64,000 nt of DNA, from contig CAVUIU010000002.1 of assembly GCA_963741615.1 (NCBI GenBank), positions 1 through 64,000 on the forward strand. The letters run 5' to 3'. Source of the stretch: UBA9676 sp963741615. GTDB taxonomy: Bacteria; Actinomycetota; Actinomycetes; Streptosporangiales; Streptosporangiaceae. The translations under genes and the position numbers were made by a program. Shown in pieces: positions 1 through 8,534 of the stretch (positions are counted from its first letter, which is position 1; each line of letters opens with the position of its first letter). The notes beneath the pieces are model-generated. The model was not told the origin of the DNA. It searched no databases and worked only from the letters and a program-made list of their open reading frames with translations.

Positions 1-12
1 GCCCCTGACCAC
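1..12 (+). other. 3' end of a tRNA-Phe gene or att core at the window edge
   Basis: The first 12 bases are identical to the acceptor end of the tRNA-Phe-derived repeats at 17489-17500 and 24747-24758 (reading CCCCTGACCA plus flanking bases). A rho-independent-type hairpin follows at 24-60 and a tyrosine recombinase pseudogene pointing towards it comes next. This is the classic order tRNA, terminator, integrase, so the intact tRNA-Phe gene or an attL site probably lies just left of the window. Only the short match is seen; the rest is inference. Confidence 0.45.
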
Positions 13-23
13 ATCATTTCACA

Positions 24-60
24 TCGTTGACCTGGCAAGACTCTCTTGCCAGGTCAACGA
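24..60. terminator. 17-bp perfect hairpin, probable tRNA terminator
   Basis: Bases 24-40 and 44-60 are perfectly complementary (17 pairs, loop of three bases at 41-43). There is no clear U-tract, which is usual for actinobacterial terminators. It lies directly after the tRNA-like 3' end and could stop transcription from either side. Confidence 0.6.
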
Positions 61-259
61 ATCGTTGGCAACGAGTGGCCGTGATTGACTGTTTCTGACC
101 CTGGGGTGCCGCCTGCTGTCGCACGCGGATCGCACGGGCGGTGAAGAGCATCTCATCCGAAGCGGCCGCCGCCGAGCGTCTTGGCAAGCTCGGCCGATGA
201 ACTTTGGGTCGCTGCGTCGTCTGAGCGTCAGATGGCCACTCGCGGATGAGGAGCACCAT

Positions 260-790
260 ATGACCAGCAGTTCGCCCCAGGGCGTTCGCATCCTTGGCAG
301 CTTGCGATCGACAGACGGCCTCGGCGTCGTGCGCATGGAGGACAGGTTCGCTACTGACGTAGGTGACCTGTGGTCGGCATTGACCGATCCCCGCCGCCTC
401 GCTCGCTGGTACGGGGAGGTTGAGGGCGACTTGCGCCCTGGCGGTGAGTTCCGCGCGCAGGTATACGACAGCGGTCTGCGGCTCGGGCGGGTGGAAGCGT
501 GCGAGCCTTCCCGACGACTGCTGGTGACGCTGCGCGATGCTGATCCGCGTCCGGGTCAGCCGGCCGAGACGCCCATCGAGGTTGAGCTGACAGCTGACGG
601 CGGTAAGACCGTCTTGATCGCCGAGGTCCGGGGCCTGCCGCTGCCTCTGCTTGCTGCTTACGGGGCGGGAGTGCAGACTCACGTCGAGGACCTCGCCGCT
701 CACATTGCCGGGCAGGAGCGTGGCGATGCCGACGCACGGTTTGACGAGCTCTTCCCCACTTATCAGGACCTGGCAGCCGATATCGGCTAG
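260..790 (+). CDS. SRPBCC (START/AHSA1-type) domain protein
   Basis: This 176-aa protein has the helix-grip fold signature of the AHSA1 branch: an N-terminal RFATDVGDLWSALTDP motif (clients enter through the phrase 'LW-ALTDP'), then RLARWYGEVEGDLRPGGEF, which matches the W-x-G-(x)n-R-x-G-G-E-F pattern of the family. Such proteins bind small hydrophobic ligands or act as polyketide cyclase/ATPase-activator-like folds; the ligand cannot be told here. The ATG at 260 is preferred over the upstream ATG at 197 because GAGGAG lies at 248-253, six bases before it. The gene runs antisense to the open tail of the broken recombinase and ends about 60 bp from its conserved part, which suggests that the segment carrying it was joined onto the recombinase. 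Confidence 0.8.
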   Translation: MTSSSPQGVRILGSLRSTDGLGVVRMEDRFATDVGDLWSALTDPRRLARWYGEVEGDLRPGGEFRAQVYDSGLRLGRVEACEPSRRLLVTLRDADPRPGQPAETPIEVELTADGGKTVLIAEVRGLPLPLLAAYGAGVQTHVEDLAAHIAGQERGDADARFDELFPTYQDLAADIG

Positions 791-850
791 CTGAACCGCA
801 GATACCTGCTTATCTCCGTCGTTCTCACAGGCGCCGAATCCTTGCGAGTG

Positions 851-1704
851 GGTGCGGGCGCGGTCATACCTCATGGTGGTCCGGGGATCGGTGTGCGAGG
901 CGGCTTCCTGCACGTCCCGCAGTGAGACCCCGGCGTCCAGCGCCGCAGTGATGAACGCGTGCCGCAGCGTGTGCGGCCCGGCCGGCTTGGTGATCCCGGC
1001 GCGGCGGGCGACCCGGCGAACCATCCGCCCGGCGCCGCGCCGGTCCAGTCGGCGGCCATCGGCAGCCAGGAAGATTGGCCCTTCGCTGCGCTCACCGACC
1101 GCCAGATCGATCGCCCGGGCAGTACGCGGCGCCAGCGGGATGGTGACGACCTTGCCACCCTTGCGGGTGACCACCAATGTCCGGTGCCCGCGCTCGACAC
1201 CCAGGGCCTCGATGCTGGCGCCGGTGACTTCGGACACGCGCAGCCCGTTGAGGGCCAGCAGCGAAATCAGCGCATGCTCACCGGCCGTGCCGAGGCCAGC
1301 GGCGACCAGCAGCGCCCCAATCTCGTTACGGTCCAGCCCGGTGGCGTGTGACTCATAATCCAGCCGCGGCCGGCGGATATGGGCAGCGGGAGAGCGATCC
1401 AGTAGCTCTTCCTCGACGGCATACCGGTAGAACCCGGCAACGGTGGACAGGCGGCGGGTGATGGTGGCCCGGGCGCGGCCGCGGGCTTCCAGGTCGCGGG
1501 CGAAGCACTCGATATCGGCGCGGCGCGCATGGAACAGCCGCACCTGCTGTTGCTGGCACCAGCTGGCGAACTGCCGCAGGTTCAGCGCGTACGCCTCGCG
1601 GGTCAGGCCGGTGTAACCGGCCAGGAACCCACCCAGGGCGAGCCGTTCGGACTCGGTGAATACCGGTTGACGGCGACAGCTGTGGACGTGGACGTGGTGG
1701 CCAT
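851..1704 (-). pseudogene. Tyrosine recombinase (XerC/D-type integrase), broken at both ends
   Basis: The frame encodes an N-terminal SAM-like DNA-binding domain and a catalytic domain with all active-site residues: Arg in NGLRVSEV, Lys in TRKGGK, HTLRH, the second His in ASHTDP and Tyr in MRYDRA (Tyr codon 866-868). Two lesions are visible. A strong start (AGGAGGT at 1711-1717, ATG at 1704, peptide MATTSTSTAVAVNR) is out of frame with the body, so the N-terminus is frameshifted near 1665. After RARTH (about 851) homology to the family stops, and the frame runs on for about 280 codons antisense to the SRPBCC gene until a stop at 14-16, instead of the usual 15-20 residue tail. Family members integrate or excise elements at tRNA genes, which fits the tRNA-Phe repeats nearby. 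Probably inactive. Confidence 0.7.
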
Positions 1705-2111
1705 GGGGGGACCTCCTGGGTCGGGCTGAGACCCGGAAGGCTGGGCCCGCCATGGCCCCAGCGACAATGCTTCGCCCAACCCGTACGCCAGTCCGGATGA
1801 TCACGCAAGGTCACCACGGCGATCATGAACGTCGCTCCCTGCCGACTATGCGCTACCTGCCGAGGGCTGGTTCGCTCCGGCCGAGCGGGCACAGAACAGT
1901 TGGTTCTGGGCCTTATACGGGTGGTGCCTGACCGGTGGGCCGCCGGCTTGGCCGCTGCCGTGACAGCCGCGTCGCGGCGGCGCAGCTTCGCCTGATTCCA
2001 GATCGGCCAGCCTGGCGGGCTGAGCCGGGCCGGCGATGGCAGGGCGAGGTTCTGTCAGCCTTCTTACCAGGTGGATGTGGTCGTGCCCCGGGTAGGCCGG
2101 CGTGCGGCCGC
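1705..2111. other. Intergenic stretch upstream of the recombinase
   Basis: No convincing coding sequence. It carries the AGGAGGT ribosome-binding site of the recombinase at 1711-1717 and, at 2092-2115, an imperfect hairpin (arms GTAGGC and GCCTAC) that overlaps the stop codon of the minus-strand SPFH gene and may terminate it. Confidence 0.4.
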
Positions 2112-3155
2112 CTACGGGCGTTCGGCTTGCTCCCCGTCCGCGTTGATCTCGGGAACCTTGATGTCCGGTGCCTGAACCGGAGGTATGTCGATCGCCTCCA
2201 CCGGTGGTATGGCGTCAGCCGCCACCGGTGGTATGGCGTCAGCCGCCACCGGCGGGATGGCCTCAGCCGCCACCGGCGGGATGGCCTCAGGCCCGGCAGC
2301 AGGCGGGCGGCCCTCGATGGCGGCCTCGGCCTGGGCTACCTCGGCGTCGCCGACGTCGGCGGGCGACGGCGAAAGCTGGGCATCTGGCCCGGCTGGCGCC
2401 ATTTTCTCGAAGAACCGCAGCAGCTCGACCGGGACGGGCATGACCAGGGTGCTGTTCCGCTCGGAGGCGACCTCGACAACGGTCTGGAGCAGCCGCAACT
2501 GCAGCGCGGCGGGATCGCGGGCCATCACGTTCGCCGCCATCGCCAGCCGCTTGGACGCCTGGTACTCACCGTCAGCGGTGATGATCCTGGCCCGGCGCTC
2601 ACGCTCGGCCTCGGCCTGGCGGGACATGGACCGCTTCATGCTCTCGGGCAGCGAGACGTCCTTGATCTCCACCCGCTCCACCCGGATACCCCACGGCCCC
2701 TCGGTCGGCTCGTCGATGATCCGGCGCAGCTCCCGGTTGACGCTGTCGCGCTCGGCCAGGAGCTGGTCCATCTCCGACTGGCCGATGATCGAGCGGAGTG
2801 ATGTCTGCGCCTGCTGGGAGACAGCGAACATGTAGTTCTGCACGTTCACGACCGCCTTGATCGGGTCCACCACCCGGAAGTACACCACCGCGTCCACCCG
2901 GACGGTCACGTTGTCCTTGGTGATGCCCTCCTGAGCCGGAACCGCCATCGCGATGATCTGCATGTTGACCTTCTGCATCCGGTCACCGACCGGCCTGATC
3001 ACCGTCAGTCCCGCGCCCCGCGGCGGCGACTGGATCTTGCCGAACCGGAACACGATGCCCTGCTCGAACTGTTGCACCACCCGCACCGAACGGCCAGCGG
3101 CGATCAGCCCGAGCACGACAAGTACTGCCAATACGATCAAGATGGCTTCAAGCAT
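2112..3155 (-). CDS. SPFH/Band-7 (stomatin-like) membrane protein
   Basis: This 347-aa protein belongs to the stomatin/prohibitin superfamily, which scaffolds membrane microdomains and often works with a NfeD-type protease. It has one N-terminal membrane segment (about residues 3-21), then the SPFH core with the hallmark VVQQFEQGIVFRFGK, DNVTVRVDAVVYFRV and ERVEIKDVSLPESMKRSMSRQ stretches, the last leading into a short coiled coil. The tail after about residue 255 is low-complexity and contains four tandem copies of an AIPPVAA(E/D) heptad-like unit, followed by related IPPV and P-x-I units. Start: ATG at 3155 is placed eight bases after AGAGGGGC; the GTG at 3161 is too close to it. No nfeD partner gene is adjacent, so its client is unknown. 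Confidence 0.85.
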   Translation of the reverse strand: MLEAILIVLAVLVVLGLIAAGRSVRVVQQFEQGIVFRFGKIQSPPRGAGLTVIRPVGDRMQKVNMQIIAMAVPAQEGITKDNVTVRVDAVVYFRVVDPIKAVVNVQNYMFAVSQQAQTSLRSIIGQSEMDQLLAERDSVNRELRRIIDEPTEGPWGIRVERVEIKDVSLPESMKRSMSRQAEAERERRARIITADGEYQASKRLAMAANVMARDPAALQLRLLQTVVEVASERNSTLVMPVPVELLRFFEKMAPAGPDAQLSPSPADVGDAEVAQAEAAIEGRPPAAGPEAIPPVAAEAIPPVAADAIPPVAADAIPPVEAIDIPPVQAPDIKVPEINADGEQAERP

Positions 3156-3439
3156 TGCCACCAGCCCCTCTCAGGCCAGGCGCGCCGGTCACGGCTCCAG
3201 CCCAGCGACAAATCTCATGCACGCTGCCAGCGACGCCCTGTCTCTTACCACGTACCGGGGCCGGCGGTAGTTCTCGTGCCCGGCCACAGATGACCCCCCG
3301 GGCGTGGGCGCAAAGGACACCGGCTGGGCGGGTGTGGGTTGCCGTCGTCACCGGTAACGGGGGCGGCCGCGTCTGGCCGGTGCCATGTCTCAGGCCCGTC
3401 CCCTGGCCCAGGATGCGGACCGGGAATGTGGCAACGTCA

Positions 3440-3832
3440 TCAGTTGGCCATCCATGTCACCTGTGTGGGGGGCGGCGGCTGCATGGCACGACCGAAAATG
3501 GTGTCCCGCAGGTCCCTGATGGCCTGGTCCAGTTCGCTGATGGCATGGTGAATCTTGCCGGCCCCACGGTGATCGCCGATCAGTCCCAGCGCCGCCTGGA
3601 GGTCCAGTCCTGCGGCGAATAGCCGGTGGACCACGATATCGTTTAGGCCCCGGGCAATCCGGTCGTGATCTTCGGTCAGGTGCCGGGCTACCTCAGCTGG
3701 GCCAGCTGCCTCGTTGCCCGCAGGTACATGCCCGTTGGTGGCCGGGGGGCCCCGGGTCAGCAGCAGTTGGGGTGCTTCCGGTACCGGCATCGCGGACGCT
3801 GCGGCGGAAGACAGGCTTGATGATCGGTCCAT
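3440..3832 (-). CDS. Orphan HisKA_3-like dimerisation protein without kinase core
   Basis: This 131-aa protein contains, at about residues 50-115, a segment closely resembling the dimerisation/phospho-acceptor helix pair of DevS/DosT-type histidine kinases (HDRIARGLNDIVVHRLFAAG, then an ELDQAIRDLRDTIFG second helix). The position normally held by the phospho-accepting His in the LHD motif is Asn (GLND), and no HATPase_c domain follows: the protein ends 15 residues later. It therefore cannot autophosphorylate in the usual way. The ATG at 3832 has AAGGAG eight bases upstream. It may be a kinase remnant or a stand-alone dimerisation or decoy protein; similar small proteins are known in actinobacteria, but I cannot name a function. 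Confidence 0.65.
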   Translation of the reverse strand: MDRSSSLSSAAASAMPVPEAPQLLLTRGPPATNGHVPAGNEAAGPAEVARHLTEDHDRIARGLNDIVVHRLFAAGLDLQAALGLIGDHRGAGKIHHAISELDQAIRDLRDTIFGRAMQPPPPTQVTWMAN

Positions 3833-5380
3833 CGCTGAGGCTCCTTCATCCCTACCAGGCTGGTCAGGCCAGGCCGCCAGGGTCCAGAGCGACGCGGTGA
3901 CCTGCACCCATGGCTTGGCCCGGTGCAGGATCGTGCGGACAGTTCTCCATCAGAGACTACGCCGGTGTCCTCATGCGCGCACGGCCGCGGACGCCTCTCA
4001 CCGGCCGCGGCGCTGGTCATCGATGCAGGGTGTCCGACACGGAGGCGCCGGCGCTTCCTCAAAATGGCGCACTCTGGGCACCAGAGCACTCCCCACAGGG
4101 AGCCGGCTGGCCGCGCCTTACCCGGCCTGGGTGCCTGCCGCTCCGGCGCAACCGCACTCCCACGAAATGATGCCGGCGAGGCCGCGACGTCGCCGTGGTT
4201 GTCGTCGTGCATCCGCGGAGCGCCATGGTGCCCAGGCTGGCGGCTGGGCGACGTTATCGGTCACCTCGTCTAGCTGGGGGAGACAACCAGATGGCCGGTC
4301 GTGCGTGACTCCGGTCGCAACAACATCAGGCCAACCAGGCCATCGACAGGATCGCCCGGCAGCTGGGCAACGAGCCCGTACCAACCCTGACCAGGCGACT
4401 CACAGCCGCATCCGGCGGCATGTCTGCCTTCCAGGCATGCGCCCGCCGTTACCCTCGGTGAGGTGTTCGTCCACTCGGCGGGCGCGCTTTCGACACTGCT
4501 GACCAAATCGAGCAAGAAACGGGCAGCAGTTGACCAGCTCCTTGGACCCGCCAGCCGTGCCGAGCAGTGCGCACGGCAGCAGCCCGGACGTGTGGGCAGC
4601 CAGGGCGACAGATCAACCTGATCTGTGCGCCGCCGCTCCATCGGCACCGAGCAAACGCGGCCGTGCAAGGCTGATATACGCGCGTACCATCTCCGATGAC
4701 TGGCGACGCTCCGTGACCGTCCAATGGCGTCGGCACACCTTTTGGCAAGATCGTCGGGAGCGTGTAGCGCGCGCTCGGCGGCGACGGACGCTCACAAGTC
4801 CCAGGTCCCGTCTGCGAACAAGACCTCCTGGGCCGCGTCCAGCGGAAGCGTTGTTCCCCGATCGCGGCCGATGGGTCTGCCCGGGTGAGGCCGGGCTCGT
4901 GCGGCGGGGTGGTCACCCTGCGATGCTTCTACGCCGGGGAGGATGGTGGAATGTTCCTCCGGGCCATCTTGTGAGCCTGGAGATGAGAGTCCAGCTGGAT
5001 GTTCGCGCTGGAGTCCGGCGGGTAGTACGCGTCGGCCGCCGCCCCCGGGGGAGCCGCTGAGCGGCCCGCGCCACCTTCGAAGGAAGCGGGGCATGGCGCG
5101 GGCCGCGTCCACCTGGGAGCGGCGGCACTGCCATGCGGGGCAGGCCGCCCGGTCGGCGGCACCTATGCCCACGATAACTGCGGCGGCTGGCAGGACCAGC
5201 GCTCGGTGCTTGTCCCTGCCGGCCGTAACGCTAGGACCCGGGTGACCGTTTATGTTCTCGGGGGGAGGGGCGCGGTCAGGCGGCAGGTGATCGGCCTCAG
5301 GGGGGCCCGGTGGGCCGGCCGGTGGTCGCCGGGAGCCCGAGTCCGCGGCTTAGTTGCCGCCCTGCCAAGGGGATGGCCCG
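3833..5380. other. 1.5-kb stretch without a convincing gene
   Basis: All frames were read. Open frames exist on both strands but have arginine/proline/alanine-rich shadow composition, no family motifs and no ribosome-binding site. At 4320-4400 the plus strand has a short protein-like run (ANQAIDRIARQLGNEP) with no start or continuation, possibly a gene remnant. Nothing else is supported. Confidence 0.35.
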
Positions 5381-5719
5381 GTGGCCGGTTCACAATCGTT
5401 GCCCGGGCCGGTGGTGGTGGTGCTGCCGGCCGAGATCGACATGGCTAACGCCGATGGTGTCGGTGAACAGCTCCGCTCGGCCTTCACCCCTGGCGTCACT
5501 ATCGTGATCGCGGACATGACCGCAACGGTGTTCTGCGACTCCTATGGCATCCGTTCCCTGGTGCTGGCTTACCGGCGCGCAGCGGACTGCCGTGCCCAGC
5601 TGCGGCTGGCGGTGACGCACATCGGCGTGTTCCAGGTTCTGGAGGTGGCGGGCCTTGACCGCCTGCTGCCGGTCTACCCCACTCTCCCGGCGGCAATAAC
5701 GGGCGAGTTCCCGGTATAG
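5381..5719 (+). CDS. STAS-domain protein (anti-sigma-factor antagonist-like)
   Basis: This 112-aa single-domain protein has the STAS fold pattern: a beta strand PVVVVLPAEIDMANADGVGE, then IVIADMTATVFCDSYGIRSL, where SpoIIAA-type antagonists carry the phosphorylatable Ser in a D-S-(S/T/Y)-G loop. Here the loop reads CDSYGIRSL, so the Ser of DSYG is the likely phosphosite. Such proteins bind anti-sigma kinases (RsbW/SpoIIAB type) and free the sigma factor; no partner is adjacent. The GTG at 5381 is chosen because AAGGGG lies seven bases upstream; a TTG at 5354 is the alternative. It is convergent with the next gene, ten bases away. Confidence 0.75.
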   Translation: MAGSQSLPGPVVVVLPAEIDMANADGVGEQLRSAFTPGVTIVIADMTATVFCDSYGIRSLVLAYRRAADCRAQLRLAVTHIGVFQVLEVAGLDRLLPVYPTLPAAITGEFPV

Positions 5720-5729
5720 GCCAGCGCAG

Positions 5730-6137
5730 CTAGCCGTTCAGCCAGGGCGGTTTGGCCGCCGGTTCCCAGGGCGGCTTTCCCGACACCTGGGGCCGGTGGA
5801 TCACCTCGCGCTCGGCGGGCTCAAGATCCCACGGCGGCGCGCCGGACACGTCCGGCCGGTGTACCTCGTCCCGCCGGAGCACGCCAGCATCGGCTGCCCC
5901 GGCCGCCGGGCCGTCGCCGCCGGCCGGGCCCGTGGTGTCAGCGGCGGCCGGGGCGGCCCCAGGCTGCCGCCGGGCCTGCGATGCCGCATGCGCGGGCCGG
6001 TGGGGCGTGGGCGGTCCGGTGGGAACGGCATCCTCGGCCGGCATCGCGATCACCGCGTACACGAACATCGTCAGCAGCAGCGCCAGCACAACCACGAACC
6101 AGAACAGGGCTGCGTTCACCAGGGCCGCAGGGCTCAT
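5730..6137 (-). CDS. Single-pass membrane protein with repeated HRP-VSG-PPW motif
   Basis: This 135-aa protein has one strong hydrophobic segment near the N-terminus (residues about 8-30, NAALFWFVVVLALLLTMFVY), a long Ala/Pro/Gly-rich linker and a C-terminus with two copies of a 13-residue motif: EVHRPDVSGAPPWD and VIHRPQVSGKPPWE, followed by a shorter KPPW echo. The ATG at 6137 has GGAGGC just upstream. The repeats suggest a binding element displayed on one face of the membrane, but I do not recognise the family and assign no function. Confidence 0.6.
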   Translation of the reverse strand: MSPAALVNAALFWFVVVLALLLTMFVYAVIAMPAEDAVPTGPPTPHRPAHAASQARRQPGAAPAAADTTGPAGGDGPAAGAADAGVLRRDEVHRPDVSGAPPWDLEPAEREVIHRPQVSGKPPWEPAAKPPWLNG

Positions 6138-7754
6138 TGGCCGCCTCCGGTCCGGCCATCGCCAGGCTGACCAGCCCAGCAATCCGGGGCCGGACACGGG
6201 GGGCGAGCCCGGCCCCAGGTCTTCGGGGTGACCGGCAGGTTACGCCCGCTCACCCGGCCCCACGGGTCCTTTGCCGGGCTTTTGCCCGGTTCCGCTAAAC
6301 AGTTCTGGCAAGTCAGCCCTGCCGGGCGCCCCCGGCCGGGCCTGCCGATCGTCGGGGTCGCCAAACACCGGCGCAGCCCGGGCACCTGAACGCGTGCCGG
6401 ACGCACAAGAGCCGGGCTACCTCTGGGGGTAATTCCCCGATCTTGCCCGTCACTGCTGGTACGGATGAGATACCAGCCCTCATGCGCGGAGAGATCCTGA
6501 TACCACCGCAACAGCAGCTGCCAGCCGCCACCGGAGTCGCCGGCCCGGTACAGGACTCTCACGAAGTCCCACCTGCCGTCAGGCAGGCGCGCCGGGAACG
6601 TCACGGCGAACGGGGATGGGGCGGCGCCTGCTTCTCAGGGTGTCCCGGTCTCGGGATCCAGGCGCCAGCCCAGGCTGGGGCCGTGCGCGGCCTGGCCTGT
6701 GGTGGCGGGGCCGGTGATCGCCCCGGCGAAGCTGTCCACGAGGGCACGCATGGTTGCGGTGGCCACCCGGCGCAGGACAACCTGGTCCAGTCCGGCTCCC
6801 AGCCAGCCCAGCGCCGTTTGCACTGCGGGAGTGCTTTCTTCCCCCGCGGGGGAAACGGTCATGCCGGCGTCCGGCACCGGGGACAGGCTCCCAGCCGCGC
6901 CGACCGCCTCCCAGCGCAGCCCACCCGACTGCAGCGAGTGGATACCATCCTGCCTGCTGGCAGCCCGGCGGCGACGGCAAGGCAGGAGCCCAGCCAGCCC
7001 GTGCCACCAGCGGCCGAATCGTGCGGTGAAATCGGCCCGGCGAGTCCCCATACCCATCCCGCCGCAGCGGGCGCCGGAGTGTGCCCATTGCCCACGAGGA
7101 TCGTCTTGTCGAACCTGACGGATTGGGCACAACGATCAACCTCACAAGCTCAGCTTCCTGGGCGGGCCCGCCCGCTTGGCGCCAACCAACTGCAGCCAGC
7201 GGGGCAGGTGCTGTCACCTCCATAGAGGGGCCGACCGCCGTGACGTACCCCGAGATCCGCTGGCCCCCGGGGCTCCTAGTTGGCCGGACCGGCTCCCCCT
7301 CGCTACAGCCAGCCCAGGGCCGGGCGGTCGGCTACGGAATGTGAACGCGGCCGGGACCCTCTCAGCGCTGGCAGGCACGCCTAACGCCGAGTATTTGCCC
7401 TCGTCGGCGGCATGGATCGTTCGGCTGTCTGCGTGCAGATCATCCGGTTATGACGCGCCGCCGGGTTCACAGGCATGCGCGTCGTGCCCGGTGTGGGTGC
7501 GTACCTATGCGGCTGTCTGCTCCGCGTGGCCGGTGAACCCGCTGTCAGCGAGGGCCCGGCTGGCGCCCGCGTAGCAGGAACAGGTTGGCGTCGGGAAACG
7601 GCCTGCGCTGCCAGGTCACCCAGGCCGGGAGCCGCCTGGCGTCGCGAGCCATCAACCTCCTCTGTGGCCGCTGGGCCGATGTGCCGGGCACTTCGCACCC
7701 GGCACCGCTGCGGCGCGATGCGGCACCGTGCCTCCGCAGTGGCGGTTGTGCGGC
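6138..7754. other. 1.6-kb stretch with only one doubtful ORF
   Basis: Between the membrane protein and the enoyl-CoA hydratase gene no frame shows a recognisable domain. One minus-strand frame (6635-7057, listed separately) has ordinary protein composition. Another, starting at a GTG at 6604 without a ribosome-binding site, is protein-like for about 55 residues and then turns to arginine/proline-rich noise. The part from 7100 to 7754 holds nothing supported. Confidence 0.3.
6635..7057 (-). CDS. Hypothetical protein (doubtful)
   Basis: A 140-aa frame from an ATG at 7057 (a second ATG at 7051). The C-terminal 60 residues have a normal amphipathic composition (QTALGWLGAGLDQVVLRRVA, then RALVDSFAGAITG), unlike the surrounding shadow frames, but there is no recognisable domain and no clear ribosome-binding site. 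It could be a small real gene or a remnant. Confidence 0.28.
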   Translation of the reverse strand: MGMGTRRADFTARFGRWWHGLAGLLPCRRRRAASRQDGIHSLQSGGLRWEAVGAAGSLSPVPDAGMTVSPAGEESTPAVQTALGWLGAGLDQVVLRRVATATMRALVDSFAGAITGPATTGQAAHGPSLGWRLDPETGTP

Positions 7755-8534
7755 TCACCACGGTGCCGGGCGGCCTTTGAGCTGCTGCCAGTAGCGCCGG
7801 TGCGCGTGCCGGGCCTGGTCGCTGGTCATGCCGTCGGGAAGTTCGCTGTCAAGCGGGTCGGCGAGTTCGGCGATGTCGCGCAGGGCGGCGGCTTGGCAGG
7901 CCCGCTTGGTGAACGCGTACTGCCCGAGGCAGTCTTCGGGTGTCTGCTCGGCGATGGCGACGGCCTGGTCTAGCAGCTCCCCGGCTGGCACCAGCTCGTG
8001 CACCATGCCCAGCGCGTGCGCCTGCGCCGGGGTGAAGACCTCCCCGAGCAGGCAGGTGCGGGCCGCGACCGGCTCGCCCCAGGCGTAGGCGAGCATGCGG
8101 ACGTACACCGCGGGCATCGGGATTCCGATCGGCACCTCGTTGAGCCCGAACTGTGCCCCGCCGGCGACGGCGACCCGGTGGTCACACACGGCGGCGGTGA
8201 TGAGGCCGCCAGCGAAGGCGTGCCCGTTCACCGCGGCCACTGTCGGGCGCGGGTAGGTGAACAGCCGCATGTTCGTCGCCCGGTAGCCGCCGAACCAGGA
8301 CGCGACGGCCGCTGGGTCGCCGGCGAAGAGCGGGAAATGCTCGCCGAGGTCGAGGCCGGCGGAGAACCGGGCGCCGGTGCCGGTCAGCACGACGGGCGAG
8401 TCTGCGTGATCGCGCTCCAGCCGGTCGAACGCCTCGTGCAAGTCGGCGAAGAACGCGCGGTTCTGCGCGTTGACCGGGTTGGTCGTCATCGTCACGACGG
8501 CGACGCGGCCCCGCCGCTCGATCGTCCAGCTCAT
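7755..8534 (-). CDS. Enoyl-CoA hydratase/isomerase family protein
   Basis: This 259-aa crotonase-fold protein is of usual family length. It shows the two oxyanion-hole segments, ARFSAGLDLGEHF and NGHAFAGGLITAAVCDHRVA, and the FGLNEVPIGIPMP stretch. The position of the second catalytic Glu of classical hydratases is NEVPIG, so the Glu is kept; the first is less clear, and isomerase or hydrolase activity on another acyl-CoA is possible. The ATG at 8534 overlaps the stop of the upstream SWEET-like gene (ATGA, 8531-8534) and has GAGGAGG ahead of it, so the two are translationally coupled. The operon runs away from the divergent Lrp-type regulator at 9456. Confidence 0.85.
   Translation of the reverse strand: MSWTIERRGRVAVVTMTTNPVNAQNRAFFADLHEAFDRLERDHADSPVVLTGTGARFSAGLDLGEHFPLFAGDPAAVASWFGGYRATNMRLFTYPRPTVAAVNGHAFAGGLITAAVCDHRVAVAGGAQFGLNEVPIGIPMPAVYVRMLAYAWGEPVAARTCLLGEVFTPAQAHALGMVHELVPAGELLDQAVAIAEQTPEDCLGQYAFTKRACQAAALRDIAELADPLDSELPDGMTSDQARHAHRRYWQQLKGRPAPW

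Noticed and set aside
1935..2801. Plus-strand ORF opposite the SPFH gene
   Set aside because: Shadow frame; the SPFH protein on the minus strand has clear domain motifs and a ribosome-binding site.
6134..6604. 156-aa minus-strand ORF starting at a GTG without SD
   Set aside because: Protein-like for about 55 residues only, then shadow composition; no family match.
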